Assembly (NCBI GenBank): GCA_963702555.1
Contig: CAVPCW010000011.1
Location: 558,001 to 622,000, forward strand
Length of the DNA stretch: 64,000 nt
Source of the DNA: CAMFLJ01 sp963702555
GTDB lineage: Bacteria > Actinomycetota > Acidimicrobiia > Acidimicrobiales > Acidimicrobilacustridaceae
Reading direction: 5' to 3'
Shown here in pieces: positions 9,891 to 17,634 of the stretch (the stretch's first letter is position 1; each line of letters starts with the position of its first letter). The translations under genes and the position numbers were made by a program. Under the pieces are notes generated by a model. The model made no database searches. It was not told the DNA's origin and saw only the letters and a program-made list of their open reading frames with translations.

Positions 9891-11297
9891 ATGTCCGACC
9901 GTCCCACCACCCTCGGAGCCCTCAGGGCCTCGGGCTGGGAGAGCCGCCCGGTCAAGGAAGAGGTGCGCCGCAACGCCATCGAGCGCATCAAGGCCGGCGA
10001 GGCCCTCTTCCCCAACGTGTTGGGCTACGAGGACACCGTCCTGCCCCAGCTCGAGAACGCGCTGCTCGCGGGGCACGACGTCATCTTCCTCGGCGAGCGC
10101 GGCCAGGCGAAGACCCGCATGATCCGCTCGCTCACCGGCCTGCTCGACGAGTGGATGCCGATCATCGCCGGGTCCGAGATCAACGACGACCCCTACCACC
10201 CGGTCTCCAAGCACGCCCGCGACCTCGTCGAGGAGATGGGCGACGACGCCCCGATCGACTGGGTCCACCGCGACGAGCGCTTCGGCGAGAAGCTGGCCAC
10301 CCCCGACACCTCGATCGCCGACCTCATCGGCGAGGTCGACCCCATCAAGGTCGCCGAGGGCCGCTACCTCTCCGACGAGCTCACGCTCCACTACGGCCTG
10401 GTGCCGCGCACCAACCGCGGCATCTTCGCCATCAACGAGCTCCCCGACCTCGCCGAGCGCATCCAGGTGGGCCTGCTCAACGTGCTCGAGGAGCGCGACG
10501 TCCAGGTGCGTGGCTACAAGGTCCGCCTGCCCCTCGACGTGCTGCTCTTCGCCTCGGCCAACCCCGAGGACTACACGAACCGCGGCCGCATCATCACCCC
10601 GCTGAAGGACCGCTTCGGCGCCCAGATCCGCACCCACTACCCGCTCGACGTCGACACCGAGGTCACCATCGCCCTGCAGGAGGCCCGGCCCCTCGAGGCC
10701 CCCGGCGTCAAGGTCGTGGTGCCGCCGTTCATGGCCGAGATCGTCGCCGAGCTGTCGCAGCTCGCCCGCCGCAGCCCGCACATCAACCAGCGCTCCGGCG
10801 TCTCGGTGCGCCTCACGGTGTCCAACCTCGAGACGCTCGTGGCCAACGCCGCCCGGCGCACGCTGATCCACGGCGAGACCGACGTCGTGCCCCGCGTCTC
10901 CGACCTCGAGGCGCTGGCCTCGTCCACCGCCGGCAAGCTCGAGATCGAGACCATCGAGGAGGGCCGCGACGAGCAGATCGTCGAGCAGCTCCTGAAGGCG
11001 GCCATCCTCTCGGTGTTCCGTGAGCACGTCGCGGTCGAGAACCTCCGTGAGGTCGTCGACGCCTTCGAGGGTGACCGCGTCGTGCACGCCGGCGAGGACG
11101 TCACCTCGTCCGACTACGTCGACCTGCTCGCCGACGTGCCGCCGCTGCGCGGGCACGTCCTGGCACTGTCCGCGGGCGACGAGTCGCCCGCCATGGTGGC
11201 CAGCGCCGTCGAGTTCGTGCTCGAGGGCCTCCACCTCTCGAAGCGGCTCAACAAGGACGCAGTCGGCTCCCGCGCCCAGTACCGCGGCCGCGGCTGA
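9891..11297 (+). CDS. ChlI/MoxR-type AAA+ ATPase
   Basis: A 468-residue AAA+ ATPase of the magnesium-chelatase-I/MoxR class, which remodels or chaperones partners that usually carry a VWA domain. The Walker A is GERGQAKT near residue 68. The central part has IFAINELPDL (Walker B region), a sensor-1 LLFASANPEDY and an arginine-rich TPLKDRFGAQ stretch, all typical of ChlI-like proteins. The start ATG at 9891 follows a strong GGGGAGGAG ribosome site. There are no other chelatase or tetrapyrrole genes, so metal insertion is unlikely. The probable partner is the VWA protein at 13295, beyond two antisense genes; the two resemble the mycobacterial Rv0958/Rv0959 pair. Confidence 0.85.
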   Translation: MSDRPTTLGALRASGWESRPVKEEVRRNAIERIKAGEALFPNVLGYEDTVLPQLENALLAGHDVIFLGERGQAKTRMIRSLTGLLDEWMPIIAGSEINDDPYHPVSKHARDLVEEMGDDAPIDWVHRDERFGEKLATPDTSIADLIGEVDPIKVAEGRYLSDELTLHYGLVPRTNRGIFAINELPDLAERIQVGLLNVLEERDVQVRGYKVRLPLDVLLFASANPEDYTNRGRIITPLKDRFGAQIRTHYPLDVDTEVTIALQEARPLEAPGVKVVVPPFMAEIVAELSQLARRSPHINQRSGVSVRLTVSNLETLVANAARRTLIHGETDVVPRVSDLEALASSTAGKLEIETIEEGRDEQIVEQLLKAAILSVFREHVAVENLREVVDAFEGDRVVHAGEDVTSSDYVDLLADVPPLRGHVLALSAGDESPAMVASAVEFVLEGLHLSKRLNKDAVGSRAQYRGRG

Positions 11298-11361
11298 CCG
11301 CTCCGCTTCCTCTGTGGCTCACGTCATCAGGTCATGCCTGACGACCTGAGCCACGGTGGGA

Positions 11362-12033
11362 TCAGCGGCGGTCGTTGACGAGCTCGCGGACCCCGCCGGA
11401 GCCCGCGACCACCACCCGCTCGACCATCGAGCCGGGGAAGATGCCGTGCTCGACCAGGCCGGGCACGGCCGCCAGCTGGGCGGCCAGCGCCACCGGGTCG
11501 GCGATGGAGCCGAAGTCGGCGCTCATCAGCAGGTTGCCGTTGTCGGAGCGCTGCGGCCGCACGGTGACCTCGGCGGCGCCGAGTGCCTTCACCGCCGCGA
11601 TCACCGTCTCGGGAGCGAAGTCGAGCACCTCGAGCGGGGTGCCGAACGGGCCGAGGGCCGGCACGAGCTTCGACTCGTCGACGACCACGATCAGTCGGGT
11701 GGTCATCGACTCGACGATCTTCTCCCGGGTGTGGGCGCCGCCGCCTCCCTTGGTGAGGTTGAACGCCGGGTCGACCTCGTCGGCACCGTCGATGGCGAGG
11801 TCGAGCGTGCCGATCTCGTCGGGCGTGATCACCTTCAGCCCGAGCGACGTGGCCAGCTCCTCGGTGGCCTTCGAGGTGGCGGTGCACACGATGTCGGGCA
11901 GGCGGTCGCCGAGCTCGAGGATCGTGAAGTGCACGGTCGAGCCGGTGCCCAGCCCCACCTTCATGCCGTCGGTGACGTAGCCGGCGGCATGGCGGCCGGC
12001 CTCGTCCTTCGCCCTGGTCTGTGCGTCACTCAC
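11362..12033 (-). CDS. rpiA: Ribose-5-phosphate isomerase A
   Basis: A 223-residue enzyme that interconverts ribose 5-phosphate and ribulose 5-phosphate in the pentose phosphate pathway. The family motifs are complete: GLGTGSTV (phosphate binding) near residue 28, DGADEVD near residue 82 with the catalytic Asp/Glu, and KGGGGAHTREK near residue 95 with the conserved Lys. The GTG start at 12033 overlaps the stop of the upstream GH1-like gene by four bases, so the two are translationally coupled. Confidence 0.95.
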   Translation of the reverse strand: MSDAQTRAKDEAGRHAAGYVTDGMKVGLGTGSTVHFTILELGDRLPDIVCTATSKATEELATSLGLKVITPDEIGTLDLAIDGADEVDPAFNLTKGGGGAHTREKIVESMTTRLIVVVDESKLVPALGPFGTPLEVLDFAPETVIAAVKALGAAEVTVRPQRSDNGNLLMSADFGSIADPVALAAQLAAVPGLVEHGIFPGSMVERVVVAGSGGVRELVNDRR

Positions 12034-13265
12034 CCGGTCAGCATCCCATGGGCGACGGAGAGGTCGTGGAAGGTGGTGGCGCTCGGGCGCCGGTCGCGTG
12101 AGCGGCTCACCAGGCCGTCGGGAACGGTGAGCCCGCACTCCGGGGTCCACCCGTCGATGCCGGACTCCCAGAAGGCGTCGGTGAGCGGCACACCGTCGGC
12201 GACCGCGGCGGCCAACTCGGCGCCGGTGCCGTTCAGCAGCTCGACCCGCCAGTCGTCGGCCGCGTCGGTGAGGCCGGTGCCGAGCAGGGCGAGCCGTCGG
12301 TGCGGCAGCTCGTCGGCCAGCCGCCGGGCCACCTCGCCGAGGCCCTCGGCCCACGGCGCCCGGCCGTCGGCGGCCACGGGCGCGTCGGCGGGGTAGGGGC
12401 CATCGGTGCCGTCGGCGTAGACCGTGCGGGCCCCGCGGTAGGTGAAGCCGACGACGTCGTAGCCGCCGGCCAGCCCGTCGAGCTCGAGCTCGGCCCGGCC
12501 GGGGATCGACACCACCCCGTCGTGCAGCGCCCTCAGCCAGGTGTCGACCCGCAGCCGCTCGGCCGACGCGGCACGCGACCTGGCGGCGTCGCGCTCGTCC
12601 GGCTCACGGGTGTGCACGCCGCCGTGGGCGGGCTCGGTGTCGATGCAGCAGGCGACGAGTGGGTCGCCGCTGCGCAGCAGCCGCAGGGCTTCGTGGGAGA
12701 CGAGGTGGAGCTCCTCCAACGCCTCGGCGAACCGCAGCTCGTCGGACCGCCCGGGCGGCCTGCGCCCCTCGAGGTACCCGTCGGCGACGATCGTGAACGG
12801 GTCGAGCACGGGCACCCAGGCGGAGACGTGGTCGCCGAACGCCTCGGCCACCCGGTCGACGTGCCGGGGCCACGTGCGCCCGCGGCCGGTGCGGTCGTGG
12901 AAGCCGCCCTCGTCCTCCGAGAACCAGCCCGGGAGCGGGCCCTCGTGCAGCACGGCCCACACGTCGATGCCCTCGGCCCGGGCGGCGCGGAGCACCTCGG
13001 TGACGAAGGCGGCGAAGCCGTCGTCCCAGTGGCCGGGCCTCGGCTCGAGGCGGGCCCAGTCGATCGTCCACCGCAGCGAGCGGACACCGGTCGAGGCGAG
13101 CAGGGCGAGGTCGGAGCCGAAGTCCTCGCCGAACCCGTTGCCGCCGGAGGAGGCGGGCAGGCGGCCCTCGGACTCCCATCCGCCCCAGTCGCTGCGGGGT
13201 GCCACGCCGAGCGATCCGGAGGCGGTGGCGGCGACGCCCCAGCGAATGCGCTCTTCAACGGTCAC
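12030..13265 (-). CDS. GH1-like protein lacking both catalytic glutamates
   Basis: A 411-residue protein with the outline of family 1 beta-glucosidases: WGVAATASG at the start, RWTIDWARLEP near residue 65, a W-x-x-x-L-D-P segment followed by GYLEGRRPPG near residue 165, and a C-terminal LTDAADDWRVELL. In active GH1 enzymes the third segment is TxNEP, with Glu as acid/base, and the fourth is preceded by TENG, with Glu as nucleophile. Here they read VLDP and GTGL, so both glutamates are missing. It is probably not a normal glucosidase and may bind a sugar or a partner. It is coupled by a four-base overlap to rpiA. The GTG start is 6 bases from an AATACT box. Confidence 0.75.
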   Translation of the reverse strand: MTVEERIRWGVAATASGSLGVAPRSDWGGWESEGRLPASSGGNGFGEDFGSDLALLASTGVRSLRWTIDWARLEPRPGHWDDGFAAFVTEVLRAARAEGIDVWAVLHEGPLPGWFSEDEGGFHDRTGRGRTWPRHVDRVAEAFGDHVSAWVPVLDPFTIVADGYLEGRRPPGRSDELRFAEALEELHLVSHEALRLLRSGDPLVACCIDTEPAHGGVHTREPDERDAARSRAASAERLRVDTWLRALHDGVVSIPGRAELELDGLAGGYDVVGFTYRGARTVYADGTDGPYPADAPVAADGRAPWAEGLGEVARRLADELPHRRLALLGTGLTDAADDWRVELLNGTGAELAAAVADGVPLTDAFWESGIDGWTPECGLTVPDGLVSRSRDRRPSATTFHDLSVAHGMLTG

Positions 13266-13271
13266 ATCGGC

Positions 13272-13288
13272 AGTATTCCCGGTACGGT
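13272..13288. promoter_or_regulatory. Two divergent leaderless promoters in a 29-base gap
   Basis: AATACT on the minus strand (13272-13277) lies 6 bases before the GTG of the GH1-like gene at 13265. TACGGT on the plus strand (13283-13288) lies 6 bases before the ATG of the VWA gene at 13295. Each -35 region must lie inside the opposite gene. Confidence 0.45.
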
Positions 13289-13294
13289 GCCCAC

Positions 13295-15310
13295 ATGGGG
13301 AAGGCCAACCGCCACAGGTACTCGCGGTGGGACGGCTCGCAGGTCGGCTTCGACCTCGACGCCACCGACATCTTCAGCGAGATCACCGACGACCTGCTGT
13401 ACCACGGCGACCTCAACGCGGCCCTGCGCCGGATGATGCAGTCGGGCTTCCAGGACGCCAACGGCGAGCGCATGCAGGGCCTGCGCGAGATGCTCGAGAA
13501 GCTGAAGCAGAAGCGGCGCGAGGCCCTCGAGAACCACGACCTCGGCGGGGTCTACGACGAGATCGCCCGCGAGCTTCGCGACGTCGTCGAAGAAGAGCGC
13601 GCCGCCATCGACGAGCTGGCCCAGGAGGCCCGCGACTCCGGCGACGCCCGGCGCCAGGAGCTCACCGAGGAGGTCGCCGCCGAGCGCCACGCCGCCCTCG
13701 ACCTGCTCTCGCCCGACCTGGCCAACATGGTCCGCGAGCTCCAGCAGTACGACTTCACGTCGTCGGAGGCCCGGGAGCACTTCGAGGAGCTGGTCGAGAA
13801 GCTCAAAGAGCAGCTCATGCAGCAGTACGTCGACCAGATGTCCGGCGCGGTCGAGAACATGACCCCCGAGGACATGGCCCGCATGAAGGACATGTTCGCC
13901 GAGCTCAACCAGATGCTCGAGCAGCGGGCCCGGGGCGAGGAGCCCGACTTCGACGGCTTCATGGAGCGCTTCGGCGACTTCTTCCCGGAGAACCCCGAGA
14001 CCCTCGACGAGCTGCTCGAGGTCATGGCCCGTCGCATGGCCGCCGCCCAGGCGATGCTCAACTCGATGACCCCCGAGCAGCGGGCCCAGCTCCAGGCGCT
14101 CTCCGACCAGCTCCTCGAGGACATGGACCTGCGCTGGCAGATCGACCAGCTCGGCCAGAACCTCGCCGGCCAGTTCCCGGACCTCAACTGGAACCGCCGC
14201 TACGACTTCTCCGGCCAGGACCCGCTCGGCATGGGCGAGGCCAACGAGCTGCTCCAGCAGCTCGGCGACCTCGAGCAGCTCGAGAACCTGCTGCGGGGCG
14301 CCACCAACCCCGGCGCCCTCGCCGAGGTCGACCTCGACCGGGCCCGCGAGCTTCTCGGCGACGACGCCGCCAAGAGCCTCGAGCAGATGGCCGAGCTGGC
14401 CAAGAAGCTCGAGGAGGCGGGGCTGGTCGAGAACAAGGAGGGCCGGCTCGAGCTCACGCCGCGGGGTCTGCGCCGCATCGGCCAGAACGCCCTCGACGAG
14501 CTCTTCTCCAAGCTCTCCCTCGACAAGGCCGGCCAGCACGAGATGGCCCGCATCGGCGTGGGCCACGAGCGCGACTACTCCACCAAGCCCTACGAGTTCG
14601 GCGACGCCTTCAACCTCGACATCGGCGCCACCGTGCGCAACGCCATCCAGCGCTCGGGCGGGGGCACGCCGGTGCGGCTCACCCCCGACGACTTCGAGGT
14701 CGAGCGCACCGAGCACCTGGTGCGGTCGAGCACCGTGCTCATGATCGACCTGTCGCTCTCGATGCCGATGCGCGACAACTTCCTGCCGGCCAAGAAGGTG
14801 ACGATGGCGCTGCACAGCCTCATCACCTCGCAGTTCCCGCGTGACTACATGGGCATCGTCGGCTTCAGCGAGACCGCCCGCGAGCTCAAGCCCGAGCAGC
14901 TGCCCGAGGTCTCCTGGGACTTCGTCTACGGCACCAACATGCAGCACGGCTTCCAGATCGCCCGGCGCCTGCTCTCCCGTCAGAGCGGCACCAAGCAGAT
15001 CATCATGATCACCGACGGCGAGCCCACGGCCCACATCACCCCGTCGGGCGACGTGTACTTCAACTACCCGCCCGTGCGTGAGACCGTCGACGCCACCTTG
15101 CGCGAGGTCAACCTCTGCACCCGGGACGGCATCCGCATCAACACGTTCATGCTCGATCCGACCCCGCACCTGCGGGAGTTCATCGGGAAGCTCACCGAGC
15201 TGAACAAGGGCCGGGCGTTCTTCACCACCCCGGAGACCCTCGGCGACTACGTGCTCGTCGACTTCATCGAGCAGCGCCGCCAGATGGTCCGCGGCCGCCG
15301 CGCCGGCTGA
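13295..15310 (+). CDS. VWA domain protein, likely partner of the AAA+ ATPase
   Basis: A 671-residue protein. The first 450 residues are strongly helical and acidic, with many Glu/Leu/Gln repeats (for example 55-190) that suggest long coiled coils. A C-terminal von Willebrand A domain (about 475-650) has an intact metal-ion site DLSLSMP followed by ITDGEPT. Size and order match the actinobacterial family represented by mycobacterial Rv0959 (about 672 residues), which is encoded beside a ChlI-like ATPase. The start ATG is set by the TACGGT box 6 bases upstream. The predicted role is a substrate adaptor for the ATPase at 9891; the target is unknown. Confidence 0.82.
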   Translation: MGKANRHRYSRWDGSQVGFDLDATDIFSEITDDLLYHGDLNAALRRMMQSGFQDANGERMQGLREMLEKLKQKRREALENHDLGGVYDEIARELRDVVEEERAAIDELAQEARDSGDARRQELTEEVAAERHAALDLLSPDLANMVRELQQYDFTSSEAREHFEELVEKLKEQLMQQYVDQMSGAVENMTPEDMARMKDMFAELNQMLEQRARGEEPDFDGFMERFGDFFPENPETLDELLEVMARRMAAAQAMLNSMTPEQRAQLQALSDQLLEDMDLRWQIDQLGQNLAGQFPDLNWNRRYDFSGQDPLGMGEANELLQQLGDLEQLENLLRGATNPGALAEVDLDRARELLGDDAAKSLEQMAELAKKLEEAGLVENKEGRLELTPRGLRRIGQNALDELFSKLSLDKAGQHEMARIGVGHERDYSTKPYEFGDAFNLDIGATVRNAIQRSGGGTPVRLTPDDFEVERTEHLVRSSTVLMIDLSLSMPMRDNFLPAKKVTMALHSLITSQFPRDYMGIVGFSETARELKPEQLPEVSWDFVYGTNMQHGFQIARRLLSRQSGTKQIIMITDGEPTAHITPSGDVYFNYPPVRETVDATLREVNLCTRDGIRINTFMLDPTPHLREFIGKLTELNKGRAFFTTPETLGDYVLVDFIEQRRQMVRGRRAG

Positions 15311-15330
15311 GCCGGCCCACGCGCACATGA

Positions 15331-15351
15331 CGCGCATCTGACGGATGCGCG
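15331..15351 (+). terminator. Hairpin terminator after the VWA gene
   Basis: CGCGCATC at 15331-15338 pairs perfectly with GATGCGCG at 15344-15351 across a five-base loop, 20 bases after the VWA stop. It lacks a U-tract, as is common at this GC content. Confidence 0.45.
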
Positions 15352-15487
15352 CCTCACGTCCCATGGCTGTCGAACCACGGAGCGCGGTCGGCGTCGCGGG
15401 GCCCGAAGGGGCCCGAAACAGCCCTGGGAACGGGTGACGTCAAGTCCCCCTTGCGCTTTCGCCGGGGAGCGGGCATGATCACACCGT

Positions 15488-15508
15488 TGTAATTACACCT
15501 GTGGTAAT
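15488..15508. promoter_or_regulatory. AT-rich double palindrome upstream of whiB
   Basis: TGTAATTACA (15488-15497) is a perfect 10-base palindrome, and ATTAC/GTAAT (15492-15496 and 15504-15508) forms a second dyad sharing one arm. It stands out from very GC-rich surroundings, about 120 bases before the WhiB start, so it is a candidate operator and/or promoter element. The rest of the 15352-15623 gap shows only a tandem GGGGCCCGAA repeat at 15398-15417. Confidence 0.4.
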
Positions 15509-15623
15509 GCGCGATGGCGGGTCAGGGCTCGAGGTGTGAGCTCCGGGTCGTGAGGGTCCAGATCCGGACGATCGTGTGTCCACAGGCCGTGGGGGCGTGG
15601 CCCTCGATCCAGGAGGACCGAAC

Positions 15624-15920
15624 ATGGCCGATCCCATCTCCATTCCCGTCACCGAGGACAAGTCCTGGCAGGACCTCGCCAACTGCCTCGGTGTCGACCC
15701 CGACCTCTTCTTCCCCGAGCGTGGTGCGTCCACCCGGGAGGCCAAGGAGGTCTGCCGCGGCTGTGTGGTGCGTGAGGACTGCCTCGAGTACGCACTGGCC
15801 AACGGCGAGAAGTTCGGCATCTGGGGCGGCATGAGCGAGCGTGAGCGTCGCCGCATCCGTCGTCAGCGGGCCCTGGCCCGGGCGGCCGCCGCGTCGGCCC
15901 GCTCCACCGCCACCGCCTAG
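15624..15920 (+). CDS. WhiB-family iron-sulfur transcription regulator
   Basis: A 98-residue WhiB-like protein, an actinobacterial 4Fe-4S protein that usually works by binding the primary sigma factor. The four cluster cysteines are present: one in ANCLG (about residue 23), then CxxC and a following Cys in EVCRGCVVREDC. The GIWGG turn and a basic tail (ERERRRIRRQR) follow. The start ATG at 15624 has a good CAGGAGG ribosome site, and a long upstream region with an unusual palindrome suggests tight control. Which member (WhiB1-, WhiB2- or WhiD-like) cannot be settled by eye. Confidence 0.92.
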   Translation: MADPISIPVTEDKSWQDLANCLGVDPDLFFPERGASTREAKEVCRGCVVREDCLEYALANGEKFGIWGGMSERERRRIRRQRALARAAAASARSTATA

Positions 15921-15956
15921 CCACCGCGTCACCCGCTGTCCCGGCCCGGCCGGGGC

Positions 15957-16778
15957 TCAGCTCCCCCCGTCGCTCCCGCTGGTGTGGGAGCGACGGTCGC
16001 GTCCGGCCAGCCGCGCCTCGATGGTGCGCCCCGGCCCGAGGTCGAGCTGCTCCCACCGGTCCGCCGGGGCGGCGTCGAGCACCGCCTGCGGCACCAGCCC
16101 CACCAGCTCGGCCCGGGCGATCGGGGCGTGCGCCGCCACCAGGTCCCACACCTGCGCGGGCCCCACCCGCTCGGGGTCGACCAGGTTCATCGAGACCTGC
16201 ACCTCGTCGCCGACCGCCAGCCCGAGGGCCCGAACCCCGTCGCCCCGGATCGCCGAGGCGATGCGCCGGGCGGTCTCGAGGTCGGGCTCGACCAGCCAGA
16301 GGTTGTAGGCCACCAGCACCCGCCGGGCCCCGACGGCGACCGCCCCGGCCGAGGGGTGCGGCGCCGACGGCCCCACATCGGGGCCGAGGGTGAGGAACGC
16401 ACCGCGCCGCACGTCGGGCAGCGAGCGCTCGGGCCCGTAGAGGAAGCAGGGGAGGCCGAGCGCCTCGGCCGCCCAGCCGGCGAACTCGTCGCGGGCGGCC
16501 ACCGCGGCGCTCATCGGGGTGTCGCCGAGGGGCACGAACGGCACCACGTCGAGCACGCCGATCCGGGGGTGGACGCCGACGTGGTGGCGCAGGTCGAGCC
16601 GCTCCACCGCGGACCGGGCCACCGCCCGAGGTGCGTCCTCACCGACGACGGTGAGCACCGACCGGTTGTGGTCGGCGTCGGTGTGCACGTCGAGCAGGTC
16701 GGGGCCGGCGGCGGCGGCGATGGCGGCGACGACCTCGAGGTCGCGCCCCTCGCTGATGTTGATCACACACTCGAGCAC
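15957..16778 (-). CDS. Glutamate formimidoyltransferase (FT domain)
   Basis: A 273-residue formiminotransferase-type enzyme, which transfers a formimino group between glutamate and tetrahydrofolate in histidine breakdown. It begins with the family signature VLECVINISEGRD. Further on are the DADHNRSVLT segment (about residue 37) and the HHVGVHPRIGVLDVVPFVP segment (about residue 70), which hold the active-site His and folate contacts. I chose GTG 16778 because it fits family N-termini and CAGGAT lies 7 bases upstream. As sequenced, this frame is open back into the WhiB gene at 17120 with no stop, but the bridging residues look non-coding. No other histidine-degradation gene is nearby. Confidence 0.82.
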   Translation of the reverse strand: MLECVINISEGRDLEVVAAIAAAAGPDLLDVHTDADHNRSVLTVVGEDAPRAVARSAVERLDLRHHVGVHPRIGVLDVVPFVPLGDTPMSAAVAARDEFAGWAAEALGLPCFLYGPERSLPDVRRGAFLTLGPDVGPSAPHPSAGAVAVGARRVLVAYNLWLVEPDLETARRIASAIRGDGVRALGLAVGDEVQVSMNLVDPERVGPAQVWDLVAAHAPIARAELVGLVPQAVLDAAPADRWEQLDLGPGRTIEARLAGRDRRSHTSGSDGGS

Positions 16779-16870
16779 GGACGCGATCCTGCCCCACCGG
16801 AACGGGAGGAGTCGGTGGGGCAGGAGCGGGGGGTGGGGGAACTGGTGCTCCCCGGGGGGAGCAGGGGGTT

Positions 16871-17120
16871 CTAGGCGCTGCGCAGCAGCGGGAGGCGCCG
16901 GGCCTTGCAGGATGCGTCGACGCTGACGCTCCGAGGTGCCGCCCCACACACCGTGGTCGATGCGGTTCTCGAGCGCGTACTCGAGGCAGCGCTCGGCGAC
17001 GGGGCAGGTGGCGCAGATCCTCTTGGCCACCTCCACCCCCACACCGTCGTTGGGGAAGAAGGTCGCAGGGGGCTCCTCGCGGCAGTTGCCGGTGGCCATC
17101 CAGTCGTTGTCCGTCTCCAT
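16871..17120 (-). CDS. Second WhiB-family regulator, reading frame shifted near its end
   Basis: From ATG 17120 the frame encodes METDNDWMATGNCREEP, then CATCPVAERCLEYAL and the GVWGG turn, giving the four WhiB cysteines and the ERQRRRIL tail. The original frame then runs on without a stop into the formimidoyltransferase. A +1 shift just after RRRIL gives KARRLPLLRSA and a stop at 16871, which is a far more typical WhiB end; I take this as the true gene. TAGGTT (17128-17133, minus strand) lies 7 bases before the ATG, indicating a leaderless mRNA. The protein would be about 82 residues. Confidence 0.75.
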
Positions 17121-17297
17121 GCCGGGGAACCTACGGAGGAGGGGTGAAAACGGGGATAAGGCGACATCCAAGACGGGGCCAAGAAGTCCGTCGCCTCGGG
17201 GCGGGAGGGCCGCCGGGCGGGTGGCCCGTGAGCGCCGCTAGGCTCTCCTGCCTGCGGGAACGTCCCGTCCCCACGTGTTGAAAGCGCTCCACCTGCC

Positions 17298-17570
17298 ATG
17301 GCGATGACCGAGACCCAGACCGACCAGCCGCCCCGGGGCCACGTCCGCGTGATCTACCTCGGCCCGGTGGCCCCGCACTGGGACGTGCAGGGTGACTCCG
17401 AGGTCCGTGGCCTGGTCGACGAGTTCCGGGCCCGCGTGCTCGCCCGCCTGCTGCTGCTGCCCCCGCACGACCCGCAGTTCCGGCGCAACCGTGAGCGTGT
17501 CGTCCGCGACGCCGAGCGCGAGAACCTCACCCTCGTGTGGGATCTCGGCCTCCCCGACGACGAGGGCTGA
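17298..17570 (+). CDS. Small hypothetical protein
   Basis: A 90-residue protein (or 88 if the second ATG at 17304 is used), rich in Arg and Asp, with HVRVIYLGPVAPHWDV near the start and an amphipathic helical middle (RGLVDEFRARVLARLLLL). No signal peptide, membrane helix or known motif is seen. A TAGGCT box at 17239-17244 could give a leader of about 47 bases. It lies just before ppk with its own spacing, so it is not clearly part of the polyphosphate set. Function unknown. Confidence 0.65.
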   Translation: MAMTETQTDQPPRGHVRVIYLGPVAPHWDVQGDSEVRGLVDEFRARVLARLLLLPPHDPQFRRNRERVVRDAERENLTLVWDLGLPDDEG

Positions 17571-17622
17571 GCGTCCCCACCGTCAGGTGACCTCCGCCCC
17601 GGGACGACCGGGGCACCGCCTG

Positions 17623-17628
17623 TAGGCT
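17623..17628 (+). promoter_or_regulatory. -10 box of a leaderless promoter for ppk
   Basis: TAGGCT lies 6 bases before the ppk ATG at 17635. A single PHO-like element (GTCAGGTGACC at 17582) lies upstream, but with no second unit 11 bases away it is not called. Confidence 0.45.
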
Positions 17629-17634
17629 CGGGCC

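Noticed and set aside
9891..11297. Magnesium chelatase subunit for chlorophyll or cobalamin synthesis
   Set aside because: No ChlH, ChlD or tetrapyrrole genes are near, and the VWA partner type is the general MoxR-like one.
15398..15417. Tandem GGGGCCCGAA repeat upstream of whiB
   Set aside because: Only two copies of a GC-rich 10-mer are present, with no link to a promoter; chance is likely in this composition.
17582..17592. Possible PHO element before ppk (GTCAGGTGACC)
   Set aside because: Only one unit is present with no repeat at 11 bases.
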